Positions 17,329 through 26,526 are shown, numbered from the stretch's first letter. The stretch is DNA of 64,000 nucleotides from Spirochaetota bacterium (GCA_016932015.1 JAFGDQ010000001.1:1-64000), one strand, 5' to 3'. The notes: generated by a model not told the origin, from the sequence alone. Numbers and translations are program-made.

Positions 17329-17502
17329 AAACAGGGTATAACTTCATCCATTTCAGTCAGTTATTTCATGTCTCCGGTTAAATTCTGTTATATGCAATTC
17401 AGACTTATTAAAATTTTAAAAGCTACAGGCAGAATCCGTTACTTTCTGATAACTGAAAAACAGCATCAGAAAAATTACTATTAAGTGTAGTGTACGGGTA
17501 AT

Positions 17503-17533
17503 AAAAAACGGCCGGCACCTATGTACCGGCCGT
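17503..17533 (-). terminator. Rho-independent terminator of the binding-lipoprotein gene
   Basis: An 8-bp GC-rich stem (ACGGCCGG at 17508-17515 with its complement at 17526-17533) is followed on the minus strand by six T residues. It is a textbook intrinsic terminator 57 bp beyond the stop codon of the upstream minus-strand gene. Confidence 0.85.
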
Positions 17534-17589
17534 GCGTTTATCAAGTTTATCAGGTTTATCAAAAAAATGAATTAAATTTCGGCTATAGA

Positions 17590-18924
17590 TTATTTAAGAT
17601 CTTTATAGTCAAGGACACTAATTTTTTCGTCACCTTTAGGAAATTCCGGTTTTCCGAATTTGTCCCAGTACTTCTGGTATGTGTCCACCATATTGTTGCA
17701 TAAAACAGTAGCTAAATACTGGTCTTTTATTGCAACTTTTTTGAAAAATTCAACTTTTCCGTTTTTGATGATACCGATACCATGACCAACCATACTGTCT
17801 ATTGTTCTGTTATTCCCAAGATCCGGTCTTGCAAAAAGCTGTACCCAGCCCAAAAGGGTTTTTTCAGCCCTAGGTTTGTTTTCAAGATATTTTTTCAATA
17901 CTTCATGGTCAGTACTCTGAGTAGCTTCAACAGCACCTTTAAAGATAAACCACGGAGCTGTCCAGAATGCACCGTCTTCCCCAATTTTTCCATCATATTC
18001 TGTTTTATATGCATCAAAATACCTGGCGACTTCCTTATCTCCCGAAGTCATTCCTTCTGCGAGAGTATAAGGAACAAGAGATCCCTCAATAAATTCCTTA
18101 CCTACTGTTTTATTAAGATTAGCAAGCAAATTGGCGTTAATCATACCTGGATACAATTGGCCTTTCCATCCTACTTCTTTAAGAGCTTTAAGGAAATTGA
18201 CAACCTGATCGTCCAGTGCAGCACCCATATCGATACAGTCTGCATTAAGCTGTTTAGCTTTAATAGCGACTCCTGAAAAATCAGTAACATCTGCAGGGAA
18301 GAAAACAGGAGGAAGTGCTTCCAAACCTACAACCGGAAGCACTTTGCTGAACTGTTCAGTATTGGCTTTTCCGCCTTCACTGTCAGGATTAACAAGAAGA
18401 ACATTTTTAGCCCCGTTTTTCTTCCATTCATTATACATTACATAGTTTGAGCCGCGTAAAAAGAACAGTCCCTGACCGCGGAAAAAATAATTAAACTTTG
18501 GCGTTGCACTTTCATCACCAAAACCCTGGCCAATTATAAGGACTTTATTCTGTTCCGCTACCTGTGCGGAAGTAGTCGGCCATGCGCCCATAGACTCAAG
18601 AATAATTTTTACTTCTTCCTGAAAAATAAGTTTTTCAAGCGCCGAGCGGTGTTTTGATGGATCTCCGCCATGATCTTCTGTCAAAAGATCAAGTTTATAT
18701 ACTTTATCTCCTATTTTCCATCCGCCTTCATCATTTACCATTTTTGCGTAAAGCCTGAACCAATTCTCAATCTCAATACCTGTAGGGAATCCCAGCATAC
18801 TTGTTACACCAATTTTTAAAACATCTCCTTCAGCTGCCTGTTTTTTTGAACAGCCTATTGAGATTACAGCAACTAATGACAAAGTCATAAAAATCGCCGA
18901 TAACTTGATTAATTTTTTAATCAT
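17590..18924 (-). CDS. Periplasmic binding lipoprotein, Leu/Ile/Val (type I) family
   Basis: Solute-binding protein of an amino-acid or aromatic-acid ABC importer, 444 residues from the chosen start. Signal peptide with a lipobox ISIGC puts the lipid-modified Cys at residue 25. The mature part shows the two-lobed type I fold (LKIGVTSMLGF; GGDPSKHRSALEKLI; VLLVNPDSEGG). The ATG at 18924 is preferred over a GTG three codons earlier because GAGGTG lies six bases before it. No permease or ATPase gene adjoins, so it is an orphan component; its position near the hydroxylase operon may mean it captures that pathway's substrate, but this is inference. A strong terminator follows. Confidence 0.85.
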   Translation of the reverse strand: MIKKLIKLSAIFMTLSLVAVISIGCSKKQAAEGDVLKIGVTSMLGFPTGIEIENWFRLYAKMVNDEGGWKIGDKVYKLDLLTEDHGGDPSKHRSALEKLIFQEEVKIILESMGAWPTTSAQVAEQNKVLIIGQGFGDESATPKFNYFFRGQGLFFLRGSNYVMYNEWKKNGAKNVLLVNPDSEGGKANTEQFSKVLPVVGLEALPPVFFPADVTDFSGVAIKAKQLNADCIDMGAALDDQVVNFLKALKEVGWKGQLYPGMINANLLANLNKTVGKEFIEGSLVPYTLAEGMTSGDKEVARYFDAYKTEYDGKIGEDGAFWTAPWFIFKGAVEATQSTDHEVLKKYLENKPRAEKTLLGWVQLFARPDLGNNRTIDSMVGHGIGIIKNGKVEFFKKVAIKDQYLATVLCNNMVDTYQKYWDKFGKPEFPKGDEKISVLDYKDLK

Positions 18925-19278
18925 AGAGAACACCTCATCAAATTTAAACTTTTAAATTATTTAAGTTAACGGTTTCTTATTTATTAATGAACAAATAAGG
19001 TCATCTGAAAAGAGATGAGACTTTAAAAGTTCAGTAATTTAAAACCAATCTTAAATACAATTAGGTAAAAACTTCCCATGCCATGTTAATTAGTCAAATT
19101 ATTTTTGCATTTTTTATATATATAACTATATAAATATATAACTTTGGGGAAAAGTTGAATCATCCATATCCCTCTAATAACAAGCATCTGAATTTAAACA
19201 GCTGTATCACATTAATTATTCATTTTTCCCTTAATTATTTAATATAGTATTGCATTATTAGCTGCATTAGATGAAAAA

Positions 19279-19308
19279 TTGACAGATTATTTAAAAAATA
19301 TTTATAAA
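19279..19308 (+). promoter_or_regulatory. Candidate sigma-70 promoter of pstS
   Basis: A perfect TTGACA at 19279-19284 is followed after 17-18 bp by TTATAA/TATAAA (19302-19308). It lies about 75 bp before the pstS start codon. Nothing recognisable as a Pho operator overlaps it. Confidence 0.5.
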
Positions 19309-19384
19309 AAATTAACAACCGGCATTCATATATCTATCAAAATGAAATTAATTTTCAAAGTCATACTATTCTAAAGGAGGAAAT

Positions 19385-20221
19385 ATGTTAAAAAAATCAG
19401 AAAATATTTTAAAAATTTTCATTATTATTGCTGTATTTACATTTGGAGCATCAATTTTCGGTTGCAGCAGAGATAAAGGGACAAAAATTGTAGTAAAGGG
19501 ATCAACAACAGTACTGCCTATAACACAAAGAACAGCGGAAGAATACAGAAAAAAAAATAAAGTGGCAATCTCAATTGAAGGCAGCGGTTCCGGCAACGGG
19601 ATTAAAGCATTAATAGACGGAAGCTGTGATATTGCCAACTCATCCCGCGAAATAAAAGACAAAGAAATTGCAAAAGCAAAAGAAAACAGCATTGAAGTTA
19701 AAGAAATTGTAGTTGCATATGATATGATCGTACCTGTTGTTCACCCGTCAAACCCGGTTAATTCTTTATCGGTGGATCAACTCAAGGCAATTTACAACGG
19801 CTCAATTATCAACTGGGAACAATTCGGCGGGAAAAACGAAAAAATAGTGGTTATTTCAAGAGATACAAGCTCAGGTACATATGAAGTATGGTATGAAAAG
19901 GTAATGAAAAAGACAGACGTAGCAAGAAGCGCTCTGCTTCAGGCTTCAAACGGTGCTATTGTTTCAGCAGTTACACAGAATCCTAAAGCAATCGGCTATA
20001 TAGGATACGGTTATTTAAATGACAGCATTAAGCCTCTGAAAGTCAACGGAATAGAAGGTACAATCAGTAACGGAAAATCAGGAAAATTCCCGATCTCGAG
20101 GAAATTATATATGTATGTAAATGAAAAAAAGCTATCTAAAGAAGCAAAAGCATATATTGACTTCATCCTCAGCCCTGAAGGACAGGATTTTGTAAAGGAA
20201 ACAGGTTATATTCCGCTTTAA
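19385..20221 (+). CDS. pstS: Phosphate-binding lipoprotein PstS
   Basis: Periplasmic phosphate receptor for the Pst importer, 278 residues. A signal peptide ends in a lipobox (IFGC, Cys27). The mature protein shows phosphate-binding loops: KGSTTVLPIT near the N-terminus, EGSGSGNGIKALIDG, and SRDTSSGTY in the middle. AAAGGAGG lies five bases before the ATG, so the start is firm. It is monocistronic, with its own promoter and a strong terminator, and lies about 13-17 kb from the other pst genes in this window, so transporter parts are made from three transcription units. Confidence 0.94.
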   Translation: MLKKSENILKIFIIIAVFTFGASIFGCSRDKGTKIVVKGSTTVLPITQRTAEEYRKKNKVAISIEGSGSGNGIKALIDGSCDIANSSREIKDKEIAKAKENSIEVKEIVVAYDMIVPVVHPSNPVNSLSVDQLKAIYNGSIINWEQFGGKNEKIVVISRDTSSGTYEVWYEKVMKKTDVARSALLQASNGAIVSAVTQNPKAIGYIGYGYLNDSIKPLKVNGIEGTISNGKSGKFPISRKLYMYVNEKKLSKEAKAYIDFILSPEGQDFVKETGYIPL

Positions 20222-20268
20222 TTATTATAATAGATTTTGTAATATAACAAAACACTCAAAAAAATCCC

Positions 20269-20300
20269 AAACCCTTATCACTTGATAAGGGTTTTATTTT
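20269..20300 (+). terminator. Rho-independent terminator of pstS
   Basis: A 12-bp perfect stem AAACCCTTATCA / TGATAAGGGTTT (20269-20280 with 20283-20294) on a two-base loop, followed by a T-rich tail, 48 bp after the pstS stop. Confidence 0.88.
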
Positions 20301-20365
20301 AATATTTTTAAACAATTTACATCCTTCTCCTGTTTAATCAAGACTCTGCATACATAAACAGAAGG

Positions 20366-20437
20366 TAACTATTCAGCTATTATTCCTTCCTGAGAAATGG
20401 TATTTGCTCATAGATTGATAACAGCTGAATAGTTACA
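20366..20437. repeat. 72-bp element with 14-bp perfect inverted ends
   Basis: GTAACTATTCAGCT at 20366-20379 and its exact complement AGCTGAATAGTTAC at 20424-20437 flank 44 bp of non-coding sequence. The word ACAGCTGAATAGT recurs at about 29461 in another intergenic gap, which points to a dispersed repeat family, not to a site specific to the porin gene downstream. No ORF. Confidence 0.5.
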
Positions 20438-20651
20438 ACAGAAGCAGAAGATAAATCTGAAATTCTTAAAATGGAAAAGAAGCATATTCAATATAATTTA
20501 AGGAAAATCTTATAATTTAAAAACCAAAAATTAACCGAAAATTCATATTTTCTTTAACATTTTTTCATCTTATTTCATAGACTATGTATACAACATGTTA
20601 AAATTTATAATTTTTATAAACAAATACAGATTAAACTGGAGGATTAAAAGC

Positions 20652-21827
20652 ATGAAATTTAATGCACTTTCAATTGGTGTATTTATTAATCTATTACTAT
20701 TAATAGCAGGTACTGTGTTTGCTGAAGAGAAGCCGGAAACCAGCCCGATTGAACTCAATGGAACGATGTATCTGAATCTTCATTCAAATATTACAGACAG
20801 TACTGAAACTGATTCCGGCGAAAAAATTACAACGTTTGAAATTGAAAGAGTTTATCTTACTTTAAAAACAAAGCTGAATGAAATTTTCAGCGCAAGAGTA
20901 ACCGCAGATGTATCGCATGACCGGATAATTGAAAACGCCGATACGATCGAAACTGATGTTGACGGTGACGGCAGTGAAGAGACTGTATATATGGAAGGAA
21001 GCGAAACAGATAAATATAATCTTTATCTTAAATACGCATACATTCAGGCAAAAAATAAAATAGGCCCTGCGGATATCAAATTCAAAGCTGGATTAATTGA
21101 TACTCCTGTAATCGGTTTTATTGATAAAATGGCAGATCAGAGATGGGTACATAAAAACCTTCTTGATGATTCTAAAAATTTACTGCCTGACGGGAGCAGC
21201 TATGATAATTCCGCAGACATGGGAGCTTCTGTTGATATTGATTTTATAAAAAACATAAATCTCGTGTTCGGAGTTTTCAACGGAGAAGGTTACAGGAAGA
21301 CCAATGAAGAAGAACATGATACATACGAAGGAAAAGCATATCAGGCAAGACTTACAATTACGCCACTTAACGGATTATTTATAAGCGGCTTCTTCAGATT
21401 TGAAGGTACAGGAGCAAATGAATCCGATGACAACGAAGGCTATATGGGAGCAGGCCTGGCATGGAAAAGTGATTTACTAATGGCTGGAGTTAACGGCTTT
21501 AAAACATTCGTAAAAGAAGACGGCGAAAATATGGAATGGTCAAACGGCGATAAAAAAAACCAGATTTTAATTGATTCATGGCTGACAGTTACTCCAGAAA
21601 AAATCACAGGAATCCCCGTATTTTTCATGGGAAGATTCGGACTCGGAAAAGATATGAATCTTGAAGACAGCATAACAACCTTTATAGGAGCCGGGATAGG
21701 ATATGAATTCCACGAAAAAGTAAGAACAATAGTATGGTATCAGCAGTATGACAGTGAAGCAGATGATGCTGCAGGTAAAGCTAATCCGCAGCAGACAGTT
21801 TATCTGAAAGCAGAGTTATCATTTTAA
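20652..21827 (+). CDS. Porin-like outer-membrane beta-barrel protein
   Basis: Secreted protein of 391 residues from the chosen start. The ATG at 20652 is preceded by TGGAGG at good spacing and opens a clean signal peptide (MKFNALSIGV to a VFA-EE cleavage near residue 24); an upstream in-frame ATG at 20595 would destroy that signal. The mature part is built of alternating hydrophobic strands with acidic loops, and the last residues (QTVYLKAELSF) end in an aromatic residue, the outer-membrane insertion signature. The pattern resembles phosphate-selective porin O/P types, which would fit the adjacent pstS gene, but sequence alone does not prove the substrate. A terminator follows. Confidence 0.72.
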   Translation: MKFNALSIGVFINLLLLIAGTVFAEEKPETSPIELNGTMYLNLHSNITDSTETDSGEKITTFEIERVYLTLKTKLNEIFSARVTADVSHDRIIENADTIETDVDGDGSEETVYMEGSETDKYNLYLKYAYIQAKNKIGPADIKFKAGLIDTPVIGFIDKMADQRWVHKNLLDDSKNLLPDGSSYDNSADMGASVDIDFIKNINLVFGVFNGEGYRKTNEEEHDTYEGKAYQARLTITPLNGLFISGFFRFEGTGANESDDNEGYMGAGLAWKSDLLMAGVNGFKTFVKEDGENMEWSNGDKKNQILIDSWLTVTPEKITGIPVFFMGRFGLGKDMNLEDSITTFIGAGIGYEFHEKVRTIVWYQQYDSEADDAAGKANPQQTVYLKAELSF

Positions 21828-21862
21828 CCCTGACTTTTTTTTCAAAAAAAGTAATTTTTTCT

Positions 21863-21897
21863 AAAAAACACACGGAATTAATTTCGTGTGTTTTTTT
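21863..21897 (+). terminator. Rho-independent terminator after the porin-like gene
   Basis: AAAACACACGGAA pairs with TTTCGTGTGTTTT (one G-U pair) around a TTAA loop, followed by a run of T residues, about 36 bp past the stop codon. Confidence 0.85.
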
Positions 21898-21994
21898 ATA
21901 TGTTTTAATATTTAACGAATCAAAAAATATAATGATGAGTAAATAATTATATTTCAATAAAGCTGGATTTGCGGAGGATTTTTTGATAAATAAT

Positions 21995-22264
21995 TTAATG
22001 AACTATATTCGATCCGTACTGATCATTCTCATAATCTTCCAGCACCTTTTTAAAAGCTTTTACAGCTAAATCTTCAGGTTTTTGCAGCAAAAACTGCTTT
22101 GCATTTTGACATGGAGAGTTATAAACAATATCGGTAATGATATCCGCTGCCGAATCACTGATATAATCTAACATATTATAACAGCGTGAAATCGCGTTTT
22201 TAACATACTCCGGCTTAATCTCATCGGATAACTTTTTTAATTTATCCTTTTCCGGCCTGGACAC
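21995..22264 (-). CDS. Small hypothetical protein
   Basis: An 89-residue frame beginning with GTG, preceded by AAGGGG about eight bases upstream, which supports real translation. The protein is charged and helical, with two cysteines (SRCYN near 28 and SPCQN near 52) and no signal peptide or membrane segment. I do not recognise a family. It stands alone between the porin terminator and a 490-bp gap. Antisense or structural alternatives cannot be excluded. Confidence 0.5.
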   Translation of the reverse strand: MSRPEKDKLKKLSDEIKPEYVKNAISRCYNMLDYISDSAADIITDIVYNSPCQNAKQFLLQKPEDLAVKAFKKVLEDYENDQYGSNIVH

Positions 22265-22757
22265 ATTAATTCCCCTTAATTTTTTTAATGTTATATAACA
22301 CTCGGATTATTTCTTTAACAGTTGAGTCTTCCCAGATTTACATAATTATACTTAACAAGACACCTGATCAGAATAATTATAGTTATTCTTCTTACATTCA
22401 AAAATGTTTTATCTATGGTTTTGTCAAGTTTTATAATCATATTAATGAAAGAAAATGTAAATAATTGGATTTTTTAGTAATAATCAGTAATATATTTATA
22501 AAAATAAAAATCTTTTTAAGAAGAATAGGAAATACCGGGACTGATATCAATCTATTACTTAGATTGCAGAAATAATAAATATATTAAAAAGCTTTGCAAT
22601 AGTAACAACGACATCTGATAAGCAGTAATTCAATAAATGACTTAATTGCTAACACATATCTCATGCTATTCAGATTTTTATAATTGACGACAAACTTTAA
22701 TCATTTTTAAAATATTTATAAGCACCTAAATACTTTATAAATAATCCCGGATAGAAA
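22265..22757. other. 493-bp intergenic region without recognisable gene
   Basis: Very AT-rich. I find no open frame with a ribosome binding site and no terminator. A short imperfect inverted repeat (GAATAATTATAGTTATTC, about 22371-22388) is too weak to name. Promoters for the flanking divergent genes are expected here. Confidence 0.5.
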
Positions 22758-23624
22758 ATGATCATTATTGATTCACACTCACATCTTTTCAACTCTGCAG
22801 TAATTGATAATGTTTCAGGTAAAAAAGAAATGGCAGATTTACTTAAACTGCAGACAGAAGAGGCAAGTTCAAGAGCAGGAATTGATGCTCTTATACTGGA
22901 AATAAATTCATCGGAAATTTATTGTTCCATAATACTGCCCACAGCAAATGCATCAAGTATTGAAAAAACAAACAGCTACTTTATCGAAGTTTCAAAATCT
23001 TCAGAAAAGATATTTACAGCAGGAACTCTTCATCCGGGCTGCCTTAACAATAAAGACGAACTCAACAGACTATATGATACCGGTATAAGGGGGATCAAGT
23101 TATGCTCATTTTCCCAGAGTTTTGAGCTGAATGCTCCTGAGACAATCACGATGTTTGAGACAATTAAAGATAAAAATCTTGAGGGACATCAGTTTTTTGT
23201 AATTTTAGACACTTTTTACAATGCCAGCGATTATTTCGGAACCAATCCTGACCACAATACAACACCCGCACTGCTAGGGAATATTGTGAAAAATTTTCCT
23301 GAAATAAAATTCATAGCAGCACATATGGGCGGATTGAATGCGCCATTTAAAGAAATAACTGATTACCTGGAACCGATGGAAAATCTGTATCTTGACACTT
23401 CAAATGCTGCGCATACACTCGCGAATTCCGAATTCGTTCGACTGCTGAAACAGCACGGCCCCGAGCATATAATATTCGGTACAGACTGGCCATGGTTCAG
23501 CTGCAGGCCTGAAATCACTCTTATAGACACAATGCTTAAATATGCAGGATACAACGACTCCCAGAAACAGGCAGTTTTTTCCGGAAATATAGCACAACTT
23601 GCTTCAATTCCCGTCAATGAATAA
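22758..23624 (+). CDS. Amidohydrolase-family metal-dependent hydrolase
   Basis: A 288-residue TIM-barrel hydrolase of the amidohydrolase-2 type. Metal ligands are visible as HSH in DSHSHLF at residues 5-11, a later IAAHMGG (about 192-198) and the final GTDWPW Asp near 245. LDTSNA precedes the last strand, as in the family. These enzymes hydrolyse or decarboxylate small acids and lactones; the substrate here is unknown. It is separated from the downstream FKBP gene by 96 bp, and no operon partner suggests a pathway. The ribosome binding site is weak. Confidence 0.8.
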   Translation: MIIIDSHSHLFNSAVIDNVSGKKEMADLLKLQTEEASSRAGIDALILEINSSEIYCSIILPTANASSIEKTNSYFIEVSKSSEKIFTAGTLHPGCLNNKDELNRLYDTGIRGIKLCSFSQSFELNAPETITMFETIKDKNLEGHQFFVILDTFYNASDYFGTNPDHNTTPALLGNIVKNFPEIKFIAAHMGGLNAPFKEITDYLEPMENLYLDTSNAAHTLANSEFVRLLKQHGPEHIIFGTDWPWFSCRPEITLIDTMLKYAGYNDSQKQAVFSGNIAQLASIPVNE

Positions 23625-23720
23625 GCAGTACCCGTCTTTTTTCACCGTCAAAAGGGAATCCCTTGACATCTCCTGTCAAATTACCTATATTGTTGAAAAT
23701 CAATAAAAAAAGGACAAAAT

Positions 23721-24152
23721 ATGAAAAAAGCAGAGAACGGAGATACCATCAAAGTTCACTACACAGGTACACTTAATGACGGAACAGTATTTGATACTTC
23801 CAAAAATCGTGAACCGCTTGAATTTACTATTGGAAGCGGGCAGGTAATACCGGGTTTTGACCTGGGTGTAATTGGAATGGAGATCAATGATAAAAAAACC
23901 CTTAACATATCCTGCGCTGAAGCTTACGGGGAGAGAAGAGAAGAATTGATGTTCGATGTCCCGAAGACAGATTTGCCTGAAGGCATTAATCCTCAGGTAG
24001 GGCAGCAGCTGCAGATGCAGAATAATGACGGCCAGAATTTTATTGTCGTTATATCAGAAATAAACGACAGTTCCATTAAAATCGACGCTAATCATCCGAT
24101 GGCAGGTGAAGATCTTAATTTCGATATTGAACTGGTTGAAATATCAGCTTAA
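23721..24152 (+). CDS. slyD: FKBP-type peptidyl-prolyl cis-trans isomerase, SlyD-like
   Basis: Cytoplasmic proline isomerase and chaperone of 143 residues. The FKBP half starts at once (KVHYTGTLNDGTVFD, FTIGSGQVIPGFD), is interrupted by the insert-in-flap chaperone domain (residues about 65-125, with AYGERREELMFDVP) and closes with LNFDIELVEI. NHPMAGEDL is the SlyD/FkpA2-type signature. The His-rich metal-binding tail of E. coli SlyD is absent, as in short SlyDs. It is probably a single gene. Confidence 0.88.
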   Translation: MKKAENGDTIKVHYTGTLNDGTVFDTSKNREPLEFTIGSGQVIPGFDLGVIGMEINDKKTLNISCAEAYGERREELMFDVPKTDLPEGINPQVGQQLQMQNNDGQNFIVVISEINDSSIKIDANHPMAGEDLNFDIELVEISA

Positions 24153-24188
24153 GCAGGCAGATAATTTGAGATGATAACTTATATGAAT

Positions 24189-24238
24189 AATTTCCGGGAA
24201 TACTATTGATTATCAGGCCTTCCGGAATCCCGGAAATT
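24189..24238. terminator. Possible bidirectional hairpin between convergent genes
   Basis: AATTTCCGGGA (24189-24199) pairs perfectly with TCCCGGAAATT (24228-24238) over a 28-base loop that itself contains a short TTCCGGAA palindrome. It lies between the convergent FKBP and transporter genes, so it could end both transcripts. Confidence 0.45.
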
Positions 24239-24304
24239 AACCTATAATTATTATTTATCAAATATCGCTTCACAAAATATACCGTGAAGAAAGTTAACCG
24301 GAAG

Positions 24305-25783
24305 TCAATCCTTCAAACGCAGTCCGCGCGGAAGAACAATTCTCTCAAGGAGATCAAATCCTCCCTGCACCAGCAAAGCAAGCAATGCTGCAGGCACTGC
24401 GCCTTCAAGTATCAGCCCAATATCATCAAGGCGGATTCCCGTAAGAATCGGCTGTCCGTAGCCTCCTGCCCCTATAAGCGCACCGAGAGTTGCTATACCC
24501 ACATTGATTACGGCAGCAGTTTTGATACCGCTTAAAATGGATCTGGCAGCAAGAGGAACCTGAACGTATCTCATCTTTTCAAAGTCAGTCATTCCAAGAG
24601 CATCAGCTGATTCTATAAGGTGCTTTGGAATATCGATAATGCCGCTGTGAGTATTCCGCACAACAGGAAGAAGGCTGTACAGGAACAAAGCCATCAAAGC
24701 AGGACCAGCGCCAATACCCAGAAGAGGAATCATGAATACAAGAATAGCCAGAGAAGGAATAGTCTGAATAATTCCCGTCACGGAAATTACAATCTGCCCT
24801 ATCCTCGGGTGACGGACTGAAAAAATGCCGAGAGGAATTGATATAAAAATAGCAGCCGACAAAGAAATTAAAACAAGAAGAAGATGATCATTTGTGTTTT
24901 TTACCAGACGCGACCAGAAGCTGTCGGTTTTCACACGAATCGAGATTTTAAATTCCTCATTTAAAAAATCTGAAGCAATCTGAGCAGCGGGAATTCCGTC
25001 AATCTTGGCACGCTTGTTCATGCGAATCATTTTCGAATCCGGGATTCTCCCTCTTAATGCGGAAATACTTTTTACAAATTCAGGATACTCTTTTTCAAGT
25101 TCAGTCCTGTAAACGTATAACGCATTGTATTCCGGAAAATGATTAAGATTGTCTTTAATAACAAACAAATCATAATATTCGATCTCGGCGTCAGTGGCAT
25201 ATAAATCCATTAAATCCAGAGAGCCTCCCACAAGCCCCCTGTATGCAAGATCATGATCCAGCCCTCTGACGTCCTTCTGCGGCAGCCTGTATCTTCTTCT
25301 CAATGCAGGCCATCCGTCTCCCCTGTCCATAAATTCATTGCCGAAACCGAAAACCAGATCAAAATGTTTTCTTAAATCTGAAATCTTCGTTATTCCGAAT
25401 TCTTTTGCTCTACTCTTCAGCATTCCAAGGGCATATGTATTATTAAATCCAAGCGGAACTATAACAGACAGGCCAATGCTGTTTAAATATTTTTCTATTT
25501 CACTAAAATTATTGAATTTCTTTCCTGCAAGTATTTCCTGCTGTATAGTACCTGTGTATTCAGGATATATGTCAATATCTCCGCCGTGAAGGGCTTTCCA
25601 TAATATCCTGGTACCTCCCAGTTCTTTTTTATGTTCCGCTCTTAACCCGTTTTGAACAGCCAGAAGGCGGGCCAGTTCTCCAAGCACTACAGACTCTGTA
25701 AATTTCTTTGAGCCGACTCTGATACCCTGTGCCACAGAAGCAGAGCCGAATAAGAGCAACAGAATAGTAAAAATAAACCTCAT
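24305..25783 (-). CDS. Osmoprotectant (glycine betaine/choline-type) ABC binding protein-permease fusion
   Basis: A 492-residue fusion. Residues 1-18 are a signal peptide. About 20-275 is a ProX/OpuCC-type substrate-binding domain (VGSKKFTESVVLGEL at 22-36, GGDIDIYPEYTGT). Residues 290-480 are a permease domain with several helices and the EAA loop EKMRYVQVPLAARSILSGI. In the well-known fusions (for example EgtU type) the permease comes first; here the receptor is N-terminal and faces the periplasm through its signal peptide. Ligand likely a quaternary amine or thiol-betaine; not determinable from sequence. It overlaps the upstream ATPase gene by 4 bp. Confidence 0.87.
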   Translation of the reverse strand: MRFIFTILLLLFGSASVAQGIRVGSKKFTESVVLGELARLLAVQNGLRAEHKKELGGTRILWKALHGGDIDIYPEYTGTIQQEILAGKKFNNFSEIEKYLNSIGLSVIVPLGFNNTYALGMLKSRAKEFGITKISDLRKHFDLVFGFGNEFMDRGDGWPALRRRYRLPQKDVRGLDHDLAYRGLVGGSLDLMDLYATDAEIEYYDLFVIKDNLNHFPEYNALYVYRTELEKEYPEFVKSISALRGRIPDSKMIRMNKRAKIDGIPAAQIASDFLNEEFKISIRVKTDSFWSRLVKNTNDHLLLVLISLSAAIFISIPLGIFSVRHPRIGQIVISVTGIIQTIPSLAILVFMIPLLGIGAGPALMALFLYSLLPVVRNTHSGIIDIPKHLIESADALGMTDFEKMRYVQVPLAARSILSGIKTAAVINVGIATLGALIGAGGYGQPILTGIRLDDIGLILEGAVPAALLALLVQGGFDLLERIVLPRGLRLKD

Positions 25784-26526
25784 TTCTTTGCCTCCGGCAG
25801 ATGGCTTCTCTGTGCTTCAATGAATCGGGTAACAAACGGGTCCGAAGGATTATCAATTAACTCATTTATGCTGCCTGCCTGAACAATAGATCCATCATTA
25901 ATCAGCACAATATTATCACCTAAATACGCAGCTTCATGCAGATCGTGAGTCACCATAATGACTGTTTTGCGTAGTTTCTGAAAAATTTCCAGAAGACTGA
26001 CATGCAGTCCTGAGCGGATTATAGGATCAAGAGCGGCAAAAGGTTCATCAAGCAGCAGAAAATCAGGGTTTAGCATTAAAGCCCGCATAAGACTAACTCT
26101 CTGATTCTGCCCTCCTGAAAGCTGAGCCGGATACTTGTTTAAATTTTCTTCATCAAAATGAGTTAAAGTACACAGTTCCTCAACACGTAAACTGATTTTG
26201 GATTTGCTCCATTTCAAACGCCTGGAAGCCATCAATGTTATGTTTTCTTCAGCAGTCAAATTGGGAAACAGGCCTCCCTCCTGTATGACATATCCCATTT
26301 TTAACCTCATGTCGCGAACATTTGCAGTGCTAAGCTCTTCTTTATCGAAAATAACTTTACCTGAATCCGGTGTAAGCAACCCGTTTACCAGACGTACTAT
26401 CGTTGATTTCCCGCAGCCGCTTGGGCCTATTAAAATACTTATTTTCTGAACTGGAAATATCAGGTTAAAATCATTCAAAACCTGCTTTCTTCCAAATGAA
26501 ACGGATACATTTTTAAGTTCTATCAT
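25780..26526 (-). CDS. Osmoprotectant ABC transporter ATPase
   Basis: ATP-binding subunit of 248 residues partnering the fused permease/receptor downstream (ATGA overlap at 25780-25783). Walker [10 protein letters not shown] is at about 33-41, the ABC signature is LSGGQNQRVSLMRAL, Walker B is LLLDEPFAALDP, and the switch His is MVTHDLHEA. It resembles OpuCA/ProV but ends at 248 residues without the C-terminal CBS pair that senses ionic strength, so regulation must differ from that of classical OpuA/OpuC importers. Confidence 0.9.
   Translation of the reverse strand: MIELKNVSVSFGRKQVLNDFNLIFPVQKISILIGPSGCGKSTIVRLVNGLLTPDSGKVIFDKEELSTANVRDMRLKMGYVIQEGGLFPNLTAEENITLMASRRLKWSKSKISLRVEELCTLTHFDEENLNKYPAQLSGGQNQRVSLMRALMLNPDFLLLDEPFAALDPIIRSGLHVSLLEIFQKLRKTVIMVTHDLHEAAYLGDNIVLINDGSIVQAGSINELIDNPSDPFVTRFIEAQRSHLPEAKK

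Noticed and set aside
20595-20651. Upstream in-frame start for the porin-like protein
   Set aside because: The added 19 residues would precede a complete signal peptide, and the only good ribosome binding site serves the ATG at 20652.
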